Origin: Poseidonocella sp. HB161398 | GTDB taxonomy: Bacteria > Pseudomonadota > Alphaproteobacteria > Rhodobacterales > Rhodobacteraceae | DNA: 64,000 nucleotides | Direction: 5' to 3' | Assembly: GCF_005870025.1 (NCBI RefSeq) | Contig: NZ_VATA01000002.1 | Span: 266,024 to 330,023 of the forward strand | Part shown: positions 9,578 to 18,327 of the stretch, piece after piece | How positions within the stretch are numbered: position 1 is the stretch's first letter | Layout of the letters: each line of letters begins with the position of its first letter | Translations under genes and position numbers: made by a program | The notes under the pieces: generated by a model | Told to the model about the DNA's origin: nothing | What the model saw: only the letters and a program-made list of their open reading frames with translations | The model's database searches: none

Positions 9578-10060
9578 CTAACCGTTTTCCCCGAGCTCGC
9601 CGAGACGGCGCTCCAGCAGGTCGGCAAAGGCCTTGGTCGCGGCCTTGGGGGTCATGCCGCCGATCCCCACCCGCGCGCCCGTGCGCCACCAGAGCCCCGG
9701 CACCCAGCGCAGGCTGCCCGGCCGGCGCAGCGAGACGACGACGCCGTTGGCGGGCTTGAAGGCGAAGGCGCCGCGCTCCAGCCGGGCGATATCGGCCAGC
9801 CACAGCACCGTGTCCCCGCCGCTTTCGGCGATCCGGTCGGGATAGAGCAGGAGCCCGCGGGCGCCGCTGCGCCAGACCGCGACGGCGCCGAGCGCGGCCG
9901 CCACGGCCACGGCCGCCAGCATCAGCCGCGCCGCCGCCCCCTGCCCGCCCTCGCCCGCGGCGACATAGAGGCAGACCACTGCCACCGCCGCCAGCACGAG
10001 GACCGTTAAAATGATGCGCGTCTTTGAGGGATATAGCTGCGCCAGCGCTTCCGTGCCCAT
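9578..10060 (-). CDS. Small membrane protein of unknown function
   Basis: I do not recognise a named family. The 160-residue protein has two adjacent predicted transmembrane helices (about residues 15-35, IILTVLVLAAVAVVCLYVAA, and about 45-63). A roughly 90-residue cytoplasmic or periplasmic part follows, resembling a PH-like domain (LLLYPDRIAESGG, then SLRRPGSLRW). The ATG at 10060 (MGTEALAQL) follows AGGAGACGGG; longer in-frame starts up to 10165 read through Arg/Pro-rich sequence. It lies 88 bp upstream of gdhA on the same strand. Confidence 0.65.
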   Translation of the reverse strand: MGTEALAQLYPSKTRIILTVLVLAAVAVVCLYVAAGEGGQGAAARLMLAAVAVAAALGAVAVWRSGARGLLLYPDRIAESGGDTVLWLADIARLERGAFAFKPANGVVVSLRRPGSLRWVPGLWWRTGARVGIGGMTPKAATKAFADLLERRLGELGENG

Positions 10061-10349
10061 GTGCTCGTCCCGTCTCCTGTTCCAAGATGCTGATTTCACC
10101 GGCGGGTCTGCCGCCATTCGCGGTCGCGGCCGCCGCGTCCCGGGATGGCGCCGCCGGGCGCGCATCCCCTGCCGCAGGGCGGCATTATCCGTTCCTTAGC
10201 CATTTCTCCGTTAGCTGCAGCTGCGTTCCGAAAGAACGGCACGGCCGTGGAAGCCAGGTCGTAAGATCAGAATGACTGCGCACAAGGTTCGAAAGGGCCT
10301 CGAATGAAAGTCGGCGCCGAACTGCGCCAAAGAAGGGAATTGTGGGCAG

Positions 10350-11555
10350 ATGTCCAGTATTTTGACCAATACCAGCGCCATGGTCGCGCTGCAAACGCTG
10401 AAGACCATCAACATGGGCCTCGAAAAGGTCCAGAGCGAAATCTCCACCGGCAAGCGGATCGCCACCGCCAAGGACAATTCGGCCATCTGGGCCATTTCCA
10501 AGGTGATGGAATCCGACGTGAACGGGTTCAAGGCGATCTCCGACAGCCTGTCGCTGGGGGAATCCACCGTCGCCGTCGCCCAGACCGCGGCGGAGACCAT
10601 CCAGGAGCTCCTGGGCGAGATCAAGGCGAAGATCGTCGCCGCCCAGGGCGACAACGTCGACCGCACCAAGCTCGACAACGACGTCACCGCGCTCAAGCAG
10701 CAGATCACCTCGGTGGTCAGCGCCGCGCAGTTCAACGGGCTGAACCTCGTGGACGGCACGACCACCAATGTCCTGTCCTCGATCGACCGCGACTCGACCG
10801 GCGCCGTGACCGCGAATTACATCACTGTCGCCGGACAGAACCTGGGATCCGGGGGCTATACCGCGAAATCGGTCTTCTCGGGCGGCACGGCCACCGTGGT
10901 CTCGGCCGCCGGCGACACCTTCGTCATGTCGCTCGACAATGGCGCCGGCACGGATGCGGTGGTGATCGGCAACCCGACCTACACCGCGGGCGAGAGCATC
11001 TCGATCAGCATCGCGGGCTACACCGCCAGCTACACCGTCACCGCCAATGACATCGCCGCGGGCAACACCCCCGAGGACATCGTCGCCACCAACCTCAAGG
11101 CGCAGATCGAGTCCTTCAATGTCAGCGGCCTCAGCGTCGCCTATGACAGCGCGGTGCCCGGACAGCTGACCTTCACCAATTCGGGCTCCGTCGACCTGAC
11201 CGTCACCGGCCAGTTCGGCGACGAGGGCTCGGGCGGGCTGGCAGCGCTCTCGACGATCGACGCGACCAATACCGGGACGCTGGCGGCGCAGCTGATCACG
11301 ATGGAATCGCTGATCTCCACGGCGATCGACGCGGCGGCGGCCTTCGGTTCGGTCGGCAACCAGATCGACACCCAGGCGGTCTTCGTCTCGAAGCTCACCG
11401 ACTCGATGCGCGCCGGGATCGGCTCGCTGGTCGATGCGGACATGGAGGAGGCCTCGGCCAGGCTGCAGGCACTGCAGGTGCAGCAGCAGCTGGGCATCCA
11501 GGCGCTCTCGATCGCCAACCAGGCGCCGCAGAACGTTCTGTCGCTCTTCCGCTGA
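10350..11555 (+). CDS. fliC: Flagellin
   Basis: Flagellin is the filament subunit, exported by the flagellar type III system. The 401-residue protein has the conserved N-terminal D0/D1 coiled helices (SSILTNTSAMVALQTL, IATAKDNSAIWAISKVM, QFNGLNLVDG), a variable Ser/Thr/Gly-rich middle of about 150 residues (D2/D3-like), and the C-terminal helical D1/D0 ending SIANQAPQNVLSLFR. AGAAGGGA precedes the ATG. Unusually, no other flagellar gene (flaF, flbT, hook or motor) lies nearby. A strong terminator follows, so it is monocistronic. Confidence 0.93.
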   Translation: MSSILTNTSAMVALQTLKTINMGLEKVQSEISTGKRIATAKDNSAIWAISKVMESDVNGFKAISDSLSLGESTVAVAQTAAETIQELLGEIKAKIVAAQGDNVDRTKLDNDVTALKQQITSVVSAAQFNGLNLVDGTTTNVLSSIDRDSTGAVTANYITVAGQNLGSGGYTAKSVFSGGTATVVSAAGDTFVMSLDNGAGTDAVVIGNPTYTAGESISISIAGYTASYTVTANDIAAGNTPEDIVATNLKAQIESFNVSGLSVAYDSAVPGQLTFTNSGSVDLTVTGQFGDEGSGGLAALSTIDATNTGTLAAQLITMESLISTAIDAAAAFGSVGNQIDTQAVFVSKLTDSMRAGIGSLVDADMEEASARLQALQVQQQLGIQALSIANQAPQNVLSLFR

Positions 11556-11571
11556 GCGGGCTTCCGCTTCC

Positions 11572-11600
11572 GGGCGCGCCGATCCCCGGCGCGCCCTTTT
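11572..11600 (+). terminator. Flagellin terminator
   Basis: A perfect 9-bp stem (GGGCGCGCC/GGCGCGCCC) with a 7-base loop is followed by TTTT. It starts 17 bp after the flagellin stop and is a good Rho-independent terminator. Confidence 0.8.
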
Positions 11601-11671
11601 CCGTGCCGGAGCCGCTGGCTCCCGCCCGTGCGATCGGCTAGTCAGGGAGCGTGCCCGCCGGAGATCCACGC

Positions 11672-11995
11672 TTGCCCCTGCCTGCCCGCTTCCTGGTCCT
11701 TCCCCTGCTGCTCGGCCTCGCCGCCTGCGTGCCCCCGGAATACCGCAAGGCCGAGGATCGCAGCGCCCATGCCGGCGAGACCCCCGACATCCTGCCGCTG
11801 CGGGAACTCTATGCCGAGGTTCCGGAGGATGCCGACGCCATTGCCGAGACCGCGGCCGCGCTCGACAGCCGCAACGCGGCCCTGTCCCAGCGCAGGGGCC
11901 CTCTGGCCGCAGCAAGCGCTTCGGACCGGACGGAACTGGAGAATCGCGCAGAGGCACTCCGCCTGCGCGCCGAAGACCTGCGAAGCCGCGAGTAG
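11672..11995 (+). CDS. Small lipoprotein of unknown function
   Basis: The protein begins MPLPARFLVLPLLLGLAAC, a lipoprotein signal peptide with an LAAC lipobox. It continues as about 85 mostly helical, charged residues (DADAIAETAAALDSRNAAL, then ELENRAEALRLRAEDL) that look like a short coiled coil. I prefer the TTG at 11672 because GGAG sits 8 bases before it. A GTG at 11651 in the same frame has an AGGGAG only one base away, which is too close. No family is recognised. It is probably a small outer-membrane-anchored lipoprotein. Confidence 0.6.
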   Translation: MPLPARFLVLPLLLGLAACVPPEYRKAEDRSAHAGETPDILPLRELYAEVPEDADAIAETAAALDSRNAALSQRRGPLAAASASDRTELENRAEALRLRAEDLRSRE

Positions 11996-12368
11996 CCGCC
12001 CGCGACACAGGACGGCATCGGCCCCTATGGCCACCGCCTCCTGTTTGACCCGAGGATGCCGGCATCTCCCCTGCGCCGGACGCTGTCCTCGCCCCTGCCT
12101 GCCGAACCGGAAGCTGCCTTTCCCCAAGAGGGCGGGATCCCCTGCGAGCAGCCAGCCCCGCCATCCCTCCGCCTCCGCATCCAAGCAGCAGACGATTGCC
12201 CGGCTACCGGAGCCACGCCGCCACTGGCCGCAGCAGTACCGTCCCATCGGCGCCGCCGGGGCCATGACACCGGGACTCTGAAACGGCCGCCCTGCCCTGC
12301 CCCCGTTGCGCAGTCCCGGGGAAGCCGCTATTGGGGCGCCGGCCGAGAGACTAAGCAAGGAGACCGCC
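11996..12368. other. Gene-free stretch before homoserine dehydrogenase
   Basis: About 370 bp without a convincing gene, RNA motif or strong terminator. Reading frames through it are rich in Pro, Arg and Ala and lack ribosome-binding sites. It may hold the promoter of the homoserine dehydrogenase gene, but I see no clear -35/-10 pair. Confidence 0.5.
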
Positions 12369-13655
12369 ATGTCCGACAAGCTGCGCCTAGGAATTGCCGG
12401 ACTTGGCACCGTCGGACGGGGCGTCGTCAGGATCGTCCAGGAGAAAGCCGGGCTCATCGCCGCCCGCGCCGGGCGTCCGGTCGAGATCACCGCGGTCTGC
12501 GCGCGCGACCCCAACCGGGACCGCGGCATCGACCTTTCCGCCTATGCCTGGGAAACCGATCCGGTCGCGCTGGCCACCCGCCCGGATGTGGATGTCTTCG
12601 TCGAGCTGATGGGCGGCGCCGAGGGCGCGCCGCTCGACGCGACCCGCGCCGCGCTTGCCGCGGGCAAGGATGTCGTCACCGCCAACAAGGCGATGGTCGC
12701 GCTCCACGGCCAGGAGCTTGCCGAAGCCGCCGACGGCGCCGGCCGCGTCCTGCGCTACGAGGCCGGGGTCGCGGGCGCCATCCCGGCGGTCAAGGCGCTG
12801 ACCGAGGCGCTGGCCGGGAACGGCATCGAGCGCGTGATGGGCGTCATGAACGGCACCTGCAACTACATCCTGACGCGGATGCAGTCGGCCGGGCTCAGCT
12901 ATGACGAGGTCTTCGCCGAGGCGGCGAAGCTGGGCTATCTGGAAGCCGATCCGACGCTTGACGTCGGCGGCATCGATGCCGGGCACAAGCTGGCGATCCT
13001 CGCCGCCATCGCCTTCGGCACGCGGGTGAATTTCGACGGCGTCCATCTCGAGGGGATCGAGCGGATCACCATCGAGGACATCAACCGCGCCGCCGACATG
13101 GGCTACCGGGTGAAGCTGCTCGGCGTGGCGCAGATGACCGGCCGCGGGCTGGAGCAGCGCATGACCCCCTGCCTCGTCCCGGCGAATTCGCCGCTCGGCC
13201 AGCTCGAGAACGCCACCAACATGGTCGTGATCGAGGGCGACGCCTCGGGGCGGATCGTGCTGCAGGGCGCGGGCGCGGGCGAAGGCCCGACCGCCTCGGC
13301 CGTTCTGTCGGACATCATGGACATCGCCCGCGGGCTGCGCCTGCCGACTTTCGGCCAGCCGGCCGCGGGGCTGGTCGAGCTGCCGCCCGCCATGTCGGCG
13401 ACGCCGGCGCCCTACTACCTGCGCTTCATCCTCGACGACAAGCCGGGCGCGCTGGCGAAGATCGCGACGATCCTGGGCAATAACGGCATCTCCATCGACC
13501 GGATGCGTCAGTATGGCCACGCGGAAGCCAAGGCGCCTGTCCTTATTGTCACGCACAGGACGACTCGGGCGGATCTCGACGCGGCCCTGTCGCAGATGCC
13601 CGGCACGGGCGTCCTGGCGGGCGAGCCGGTGGCGATCCGGATCGAACGTCTCTGA
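12369..13655 (+). CDS. hom: Homoserine dehydrogenase with ACT domain
   Basis: The enzyme reduces aspartate semialdehyde to homoserine with NAD(P)H, committing carbon to threonine, methionine and isoleucine. The 428 residues comprise an N-terminal Rossmann domain (GLGTVGRGV, 11-19), a catalytic domain (NKAMVALHG, YEAGVAGAIPAVKAL, GVMNGTCNYILT) and a C-terminal ACT domain (RFILDDKPGALAKI, about 350 onward) that usually mediates threonine feedback inhibition. The ATG at 12369 follows AAGGAG; an upstream in-frame start at 12306 is less likely. glpX follows after 54 bp on the same strand. Confidence 0.95.
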   Translation: MSDKLRLGIAGLGTVGRGVVRIVQEKAGLIAARAGRPVEITAVCARDPNRDRGIDLSAYAWETDPVALATRPDVDVFVELMGGAEGAPLDATRAALAAGKDVVTANKAMVALHGQELAEAADGAGRVLRYEAGVAGAIPAVKALTEALAGNGIERVMGVMNGTCNYILTRMQSAGLSYDEVFAEAAKLGYLEADPTLDVGGIDAGHKLAILAAIAFGTRVNFDGVHLEGIERITIEDINRAADMGYRVKLLGVAQMTGRGLEQRMTPCLVPANSPLGQLENATNMVVIEGDASGRIVLQGAGAGEGPTASAVLSDIMDIARGLRLPTFGQPAAGLVELPPAMSATPAPYYLRFILDDKPGALAKIATILGNNGISIDRMRQYGHAEAKAPVLIVTHRTTRADLDAALSQMPGTGVLAGEPVAIRIERL

Positions 13656-13709
13656 ACGGCGCGGCCCGCAAGGGCCCGCCAGGAAAGCTAAAAAGTAAGG
13701 AGTGCGTAG

Positions 13710-14681
13710 ATGGCCACCCCAGTTGATTTCAATGACCGCATGCTGTCTCTCGGCCTCGCACGCGTTTCCGAGGCCGCCGCGCTGGCCTCTGCCAAGCTGA
13801 TCGGCCGCGGCGACGAGAAGGCCGCGGATCAGGTGGCGGTGAATGCCATGCGCACCCAGCTGAACATGCTGGACATCAACGGCGTCGTCGTCATCGGCGA
13901 GGGCGAGCGCGACGAGGCGCCGATGCTGTATATCGGCGAGGAAGTCGGCACCGGCAACGGCCCGGCCGTGGATATCGCGCTCGACCCGCTCGAGGGCACC
14001 ACGCTGACCGCCAAGGACATGCCGAACGCGCTGACCGTGATCGCCATGGGTCCGCGCGGCTCGATGCTGCATGCCCCCGACGTCTACATGGAGAAGCTCG
14101 CCATCGGGCCGGGCTACGACAAGGACGTCATCAGCCTCGACATGACCCCGGTCGAGCGCATCAAGGCCCTGGCCAAGGCCAAGGGCGTCGACACGCCGGA
14201 AATCGCCTGCTGCGTGCTGGAGCGTCCGCGCCATGACGACCTGATCGACCAGCTCCGCTCCACCGGCGCCTCGATCCGGCTGATCACCGACGGCGACGTC
14301 GCCGGCGTCATCCACTGCGCCGAGACCTACAAGACCGGCATCGACATCTACATGGGCTCGGGCGGCGCGCCGGAAGGCGTTCTGGCGGCCTCGGCGCTGA
14401 AATGCATGGGCGGCCAGTTCTGGGGCAAGCTGCTGTTCCGCAACGACGACGAGCGCGGCCGCGCCACCAAGGCGGGCGTTGCCGATTTCGACAAGATCTA
14501 CTCGCGCGACGAGCTGGTGACCGAGGACGTGATCTTCGCCGCCACCGGCGTGACCGACGGGTCGCTGGTCTCGGGCATCAAGCGCGAGCCGGGCTTCTTC
14601 ACCACCGAGACGATCCTGATGCGGTCGAAGACCGGCTCGGTGCGGCGGATGTTCTACCGCAACCCGGTCCAGTTCTCCTGA
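13710..14681 (+). CDS. glpX: Class II fructose-1,6-bisphosphatase GlpX
   Basis: GlpX removes the 1-phosphate of fructose-1,6-bisphosphate, the committed step of gluconeogenesis (and of the Calvin cycle where present). The 323-residue protein keeps the metal-binding signatures GEGERDEAP (63-71) and DPLEGTT (92-98), plus the late GIDIYMGSGGAPEGVLAASALKC-type substrate loop. AAGGAG precedes the ATG. A terminator follows, so it probably shares a transcript only with hom upstream. Confidence 0.96.
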   Translation: MATPVDFNDRMLSLGLARVSEAAALASAKLIGRGDEKAADQVAVNAMRTQLNMLDINGVVVIGEGERDEAPMLYIGEEVGTGNGPAVDIALDPLEGTTLTAKDMPNALTVIAMGPRGSMLHAPDVYMEKLAIGPGYDKDVISLDMTPVERIKALAKAKGVDTPEIACCVLERPRHDDLIDQLRSTGASIRLITDGDVAGVIHCAETYKTGIDIYMGSGGAPEGVLAASALKCMGGQFWGKLLFRNDDERGRATKAGVADFDKIYSRDELVTEDVIFAATGVTDGSLVSGIKREPGFFTTETILMRSKTGSVRRMFYRNPVQFS

Positions 14682-14702
14682 TCCCCGGCACAATCTGACG
14701 AG

Positions 14703-14733
14703 AGCCCCGGCGCCCCTGGCGGCCGGGGCTTTT
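14703..14733 (+). terminator. glpX terminator
   Basis: An 8-bp stem (AGCCCCGG/CCGGGGCT) with a 12-base loop is followed by TTTCC. It lies 21 bp downstream of the glpX stop. Confidence 0.75.
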
Positions 14734-14785
14734 CCTTTCCGGCTGCGGGGAGTATCCCGGCCCCTCGCAGCGAAGGACGGATGAC

Positions 14786-16528
14786 ATGACGGGCACGGCA
14801 TTTCTGGGGGTCACGGCCTCTGCCACGGGGCGGCGCTGGATCGGGCCGGATGCAGAGCGGATGCGCGCGGCCGAAGCGCTGGTCCAGATGACCGGACGTC
14901 CCGAGGCGGTCTGCCAGATCCTCGCCCGGCGCGGCGTCCCCGCCGCCGAGGCCGAGGGGTTCCTCTCGCCCCGCCTGCGCGACCTGCTGCCCGATCCAAG
15001 GGTGCTCAAGGACATGGAGAAGGCCGCCGCCCGGCTGGTCGAGGCCGCGGTGAAGGGCGAGCGCGTCGCGGTCTTCGCCGATTACGACGTCGATGGCGGC
15101 ACCTCGGCGGCGCTGATGATCCGCTGGCTGCGCCATTTCGGCATTGCCGCGACGCTCTACGTGCCCGACCGGATCGACGAGGGCTACGGGCCGAACGCCC
15201 CCGCCATGGCGGAGCTTTCGGCGGGTCATGACGTGATCTTCTGCGTCGATTGCGGCACGCTTTCCCACGAGGCGCTGGAGGCGGCGACGGTCGATGTCGT
15301 CGTGCTCGACCACCATCTGGGCGGCGAGACCCTGCCCCGCGCGCTCGCGGTGGTGAACCCCAACCGCCTGGATGAGAGCGGCGACCTGGCGCATCTGTGC
15401 GCCGCGGGCGTCGTGTTCCTGACGCTGGTCGAGGCCAACCGGCAGCTGCGCGAGCAGGACCGCACGGGGCCGAACCTGATGGAGTTCCTCGATCTCGTGG
15501 CGCTCGGCACGGTGGCCGATGTCGCGCCGCTGATCGGGGTGAACCGCGCCTTCGTGATGCAGGGGCTGACGGTGATGGCGCGGCGCGGCACGCCGGGCAT
15601 CGTCGCGCTCTCAGACAGCGCACGGCTCGACGGCGCGCCGACCTCCTACCATCTGGGCTTCGTGCTGGGGCCCAGGGTCAATGCCGGCGGCCGGGTCGGC
15701 CGCGCCGATCTTGGCGCGCGGCTGCTGGCCACGGACGACCCGCAGGAGGCCGCGGGGCTGGCTGCCCGGCTCGAGGACCTGAACCGCGAGCGCCGCGAGA
15801 TCGAGGCCAAGGTGCGCGCCCAGGCCATGGCCCAGGCGGAAGAGCGCGGCTTCGACGCGCCGCTCGTCTGGGCGGCGGGCCAGGGCTGGCATCCGGGCGT
15901 CGTCGGCATCGTGGCGAGCCGGATGAAGGAGGCGACCAACCGCCCCTCCATCGTCATCGGGCTCGAGGACGGCATCGGCAAGGGCTCGGGCCGCTCGGTC
16001 TCGGGGATCGACCTCGGCTCCGCTGTGCAGCGCGCGGCGATCGACGGATTGCTGGTCAAGGGCGGCGGCCACAAGATGGCGGCCGGCCTGACGGTCGAGG
16101 AAGGCAAGCTGGAAGAGGCCATGGCAGCCATCAGCGAGGCGCTGGAGCGCCAGGGCGCGGCAGAGCTCGGGCCGAGGGACATGACGCTCGACGGCGTGCT
16201 GATGCCCGCGGGGGCCACCGTGGACCTCGTCGGCGCGATCGAAGCGGCGGGCCCCTTCGGCGCCGGCGCCCCCGCCCCGCGCTTCGCCTTCCCCTCCATG
16301 CGCATCCAGAGCGCGCGCCAGGTCGGCGAAGGCCATCTGCGCGTCACCGCAACCGACGGATCGAACCGCATCGAGGGCATCGCCTTCGGCGCCTTCGACA
16401 CCGATCTGGGCCGTTTCGTCTGCGAAAGGCAGGGCATGACCGCCCATCTGGCGGGCCGTCTGGACCTCAATACCTGGAACGGCCGCACCACCGTCCAGCT
16501 CCGCCTGGAAGACGCCGCGGCAGGCTGA
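14786..16528 (+). CDS. recJ: Single-stranded-DNA-specific exonuclease RecJ
   Basis: RecJ is a 5'-to-3' exonuclease on single-stranded DNA, used in RecF-pathway recombination and mismatch repair. At 580 residues it is typical. The DHH-superfamily motifs are intact: ADYDVDGGTSAAL (98-110), FCVDCG, and VVVLDHHLGG with the DHH triad at 175-177. The C-terminal DHHA1 part has VGIVASRMKE, GKGSGRSVSG and KGGGHKMAAGL, followed by an OB-like domain. It starts about 50 bp after the glpX terminator and appears to be its own unit. Confidence 0.95.
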   Translation: MTGTAFLGVTASATGRRWIGPDAERMRAAEALVQMTGRPEAVCQILARRGVPAAEAEGFLSPRLRDLLPDPRVLKDMEKAAARLVEAAVKGERVAVFADYDVDGGTSAALMIRWLRHFGIAATLYVPDRIDEGYGPNAPAMAELSAGHDVIFCVDCGTLSHEALEAATVDVVVLDHHLGGETLPRALAVVNPNRLDESGDLAHLCAAGVVFLTLVEANRQLREQDRTGPNLMEFLDLVALGTVADVAPLIGVNRAFVMQGLTVMARRGTPGIVALSDSARLDGAPTSYHLGFVLGPRVNAGGRVGRADLGARLLATDDPQEAAGLAARLEDLNRERREIEAKVRAQAMAQAEERGFDAPLVWAAGQGWHPGVVGIVASRMKEATNRPSIVIGLEDGIGKGSGRSVSGIDLGSAVQRAAIDGLLVKGGGHKMAAGLTVEEGKLEEAMAAISEALERQGAAELGPRDMTLDGVLMPAGATVDLVGAIEAAGPFGAGAPAPRFAFPSMRIQSARQVGEGHLRVTATDGSNRIEGIAFGAFDTDLGRFVCERQGMTAHLAGRLDLNTWNGRTTVQLRLEDAAAG

Positions 16529-16603
16529 AAAAACGCAAGATATCCACAGGTTTCCTGTTGCCATGTCGCGGCGCTTTTTCTAAATAGCCCCTCACGCAAG
16601 CGC

Positions 16604-16678
16604 GGTCCGTTCGTCTATCGGTTAGGACGCCAGGTTTTCAACCTGGAAAGAGGGGTTCGATTCCCCTACGGACTGCCA
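16604..16678 (+). tRNA. tRNA-Glu (anticodon TTC), copy 1 of 3
   Basis: A 75-nt cloverleaf with an encoded CCA. The acceptor stem GGTCCGT pairs with ACGGACT (G1-U72 wobble, the rest canonical). The D stem GTCT/GGAC, anticodon stem CCAGG/CCTGG with loop TTTTCAA, and T arm AGGGG-TTCGATT-CCCCT are all intact. The loop gives anticodon TTC, read as Glu. It lies 75 bp after recJ. Confidence 0.97.
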
Positions 16679-16703
16679 CTTGCGGGCGCTGCCATCAGGC
16701 TGC

Positions 16704-16778
16704 GGTCCGTTCGTCTATCGGTTAGGACGCCAGGTTTTCAACCTGGAAAGAGGGGTTCGATTCCCCTACGGACTGCCA
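16704..16778 (+). tRNA. tRNA-Glu (anticodon TTC), copy 2 of 3
   Basis: Base-for-base identical to the first copy and exactly 100 bp downstream. The 25-bp spacer between them (GGGCGCTGCCATCAGGCTGC core) is repeated in similar form before copy 3, showing a tandem duplication of the whole unit. Confidence 0.97.
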
Positions 16779-16804
16779 TCTGAGGGCGCTGCCAGCCAGG
16801 CTGC

Positions 16805-16879
16805 GGTCCGTTCGTCTATCGGTTAGGACGCCAGGTTTTCAACCTGGAAAGAGGGGTTCGATTCCCCTACGGACTGCCA
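16805..16879 (+). tRNA. tRNA-Glu (anticodon TTC), copy 3 of 3
   Basis: Identical to the other two copies and 101 bp after copy 2. All three probably come from one polycistronic tRNA transcript, but no terminator with a clear T-tract is visible after this copy. Confidence 0.97.
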
Positions 16880-16967
16880 TTTGGCACCCCTCTCCCCGAT
16901 CGCCGTTGCGGACAAAGTAATCCACAGGATTGTCCACCTTCCGCGCCCCGCCACCTGCGGTTGTCGC

Positions 16968-16991
16968 GCCGCCCTGCCGGAGCAGGACGGC
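16968..16991 (-). terminator. Hairpin after tolB
   Basis: A 10-bp stem with one G-U pair and a TCCG loop (UNCG-like on the minus strand) sits just past the tolB stop. It lacks a T-tract, so termination here may be weak. It is a plausible end for the tol transcript, because no pal gene follows. Confidence 0.5.
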
Positions 16992-17001
16992 GCCGGTCCC
17001 G

Positions 17002-18327
17002 TCACTTCATCAGCGCCGACCAGGCGGGGTCCGAGGCGCTGCCCTGGGTCGGCACGCGCTGCAGGTTCCGCCCGGTGATATCGACCGAGTAGATCTGCGC
17101 CGCCCCGCCCGAACCGGGCGTCTCGCGGGTGAACATCAGCACGCGGCCATTCGGCGACCAGGTCGGCGCCTCGTCGAGGAAAGCCGCCGTCAGCAGCCGC
17201 TCTTCCGAGCCGTCGGGCCGCATCACGCCGATATGGAACCGGCCCTGGTTCTGCTTGGTGAAGGCGATGTAGTCGCCCTTGGGAGACCAGACCGGAGTGC
17301 CGTACTTGCCCGCGCCAAAGCTGATCCGCTTGGGCTCGCCGCCGCCTGCGGGCATGACATAGAGCTGCGGCGCGCCGGAGCGGTCGCTCTCGAACACGAT
17401 CTGCTTGCCGTCCGGCGAGAAGCTGGGCGCCGTCTCGATCGAGGCGGCATCGGTCAGCCGGGTGCGCTGCCTGGTGTTCAGATCGAGCTTGTAGAGATCG
17501 GTATTGCCGCCCTGCTCGAAGGAGAAGAGGATCGACCGCCCGTCATGCGAATAGCGCGGCGCGAAGCTCATCGCCCCGGCCTGGTTCTCGATCGCCGTGA
17601 CGCTGAGCGAGTTGAGGTTCATCTCGTAAATCTGCGGAAAGCCCGAAGAATACGAGGTGTAGAGCACCCGGTTGTTGTCCGGCGAGACCCGCGGCGCCAG
17701 CACCAGGTCGCGCCCGTCAGTGAGGAATTTCACATTGGCGCCGTCCTGGTCCATCACCGCCAGCCGCTTGACGCGCGCGTCCTTCGGCCCGGTCTCCGAC
17801 ACGAAGGCGACGCGGCTGTCGAAATAGGGCCCCTCGCCGGTGATCCGCGAATAGACCGCGTCCGCCACCTTGTGGGCGATCCGCCGCCAGCCATCCGGGC
17901 TGCCCTGGAACTGCAGCCCGTCGCCGAGCTGCTGCTCGGAGAAGATGTCGAACAGGCGGAACTTCACCACGATCCGGTCGCCCTCGTAGTCGAGCGCGCC
18001 GGTGACCAGCGCCTGGGCGTTGATCGCCTTCCAGTCGGCATAGGCGACCGGGCTGTCGAAATTGGTGACCGGCGAGATGAAGGCGTCGCGGCTGATCGTG
18101 CGGAACAGCCCCGTTCCCTCCAGGTCGTTGCGCACCACCCCCAGGATCTTCTGGACCATCTCCTGGCCCTGAATGCTGGAGGTGACGAAGTCCGACAGCG
18201 CGATCGGCACCGGCTCGATCACCCCGTCGGTGATCTCGATCCGGAGCGGGCCGCGGACCGCGTCCTGGGCGAAGGCGGGCGCTGCCAGGCACAGCGCCGC
18301 GAGGCAGGCAGTCGTGAGGCGTCTCAT
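17002..18327 (-). CDS. tolB: Tol-Pal system translocation protein TolB
   Basis: TolB is the periplasmic beta-propeller that binds Pal and the TolA C-terminus, helping outer-membrane constriction at division. The 441 residues begin with a Sec signal peptide ([14 protein letters not shown]). An N-terminal domain ([19 protein letters not shown]) follows, then repeated propeller blades marked by [32 protein letters not shown] and [13 protein letters not shown]. The start overlaps the tolA stop by 4 bp (ATGA), so translation is coupled. Relatives usually have pal next. Here 120 bp of non-coding sequence and then tRNA genes follow, so pal must be elsewhere. Confidence 0.96.
   Translation of the reverse strand: MRRLTTACLAALCLAAPAFAQDAVRGPLRIEITDGVIEPVPIALSDFVTSSIQGQEMVQKILGVVRNDLEGTGLFRTISRDAFISPVTNFDSPVAYADWKAINAQALVTGALDYEGDRIVVKFRLFDIFSEQQLGDGLQFQGSPDGWRRIAHKVADAVYSRITGEGPYFDSRVAFVSETGPKDARVKRLAVMDQDGANVKFLTDGRDLVLAPRVSPDNNRVLYTSYSSGFPQIYEMNLNSLSVTAIENQAGAMSFAPRYSHDGRSILFSFEQGGNTDLYKLDLNTRQRTRLTDAASIETAPSFSPDGKQIVFESDRSGAPQLYVMPAGGGEPKRISFGAGKYGTPVWSPKGDYIAFTKQNQGRFHIGVMRPDGSEERLLTAAFLDEAPTWSPNGRVLMFTRETPGSGGAAQIYSVDITGRNLQRVPTQGSASDPAWSALMK

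Noticed and set aside
9571..9586. A CceR-like half-site upstream of glutamate dehydrogenase (CGGTTAGCG on the minus strand)
   Set aside because: Only about 8 of 14 positions match. It overlaps the 3' end of the upstream gene and the second half-site is missing.
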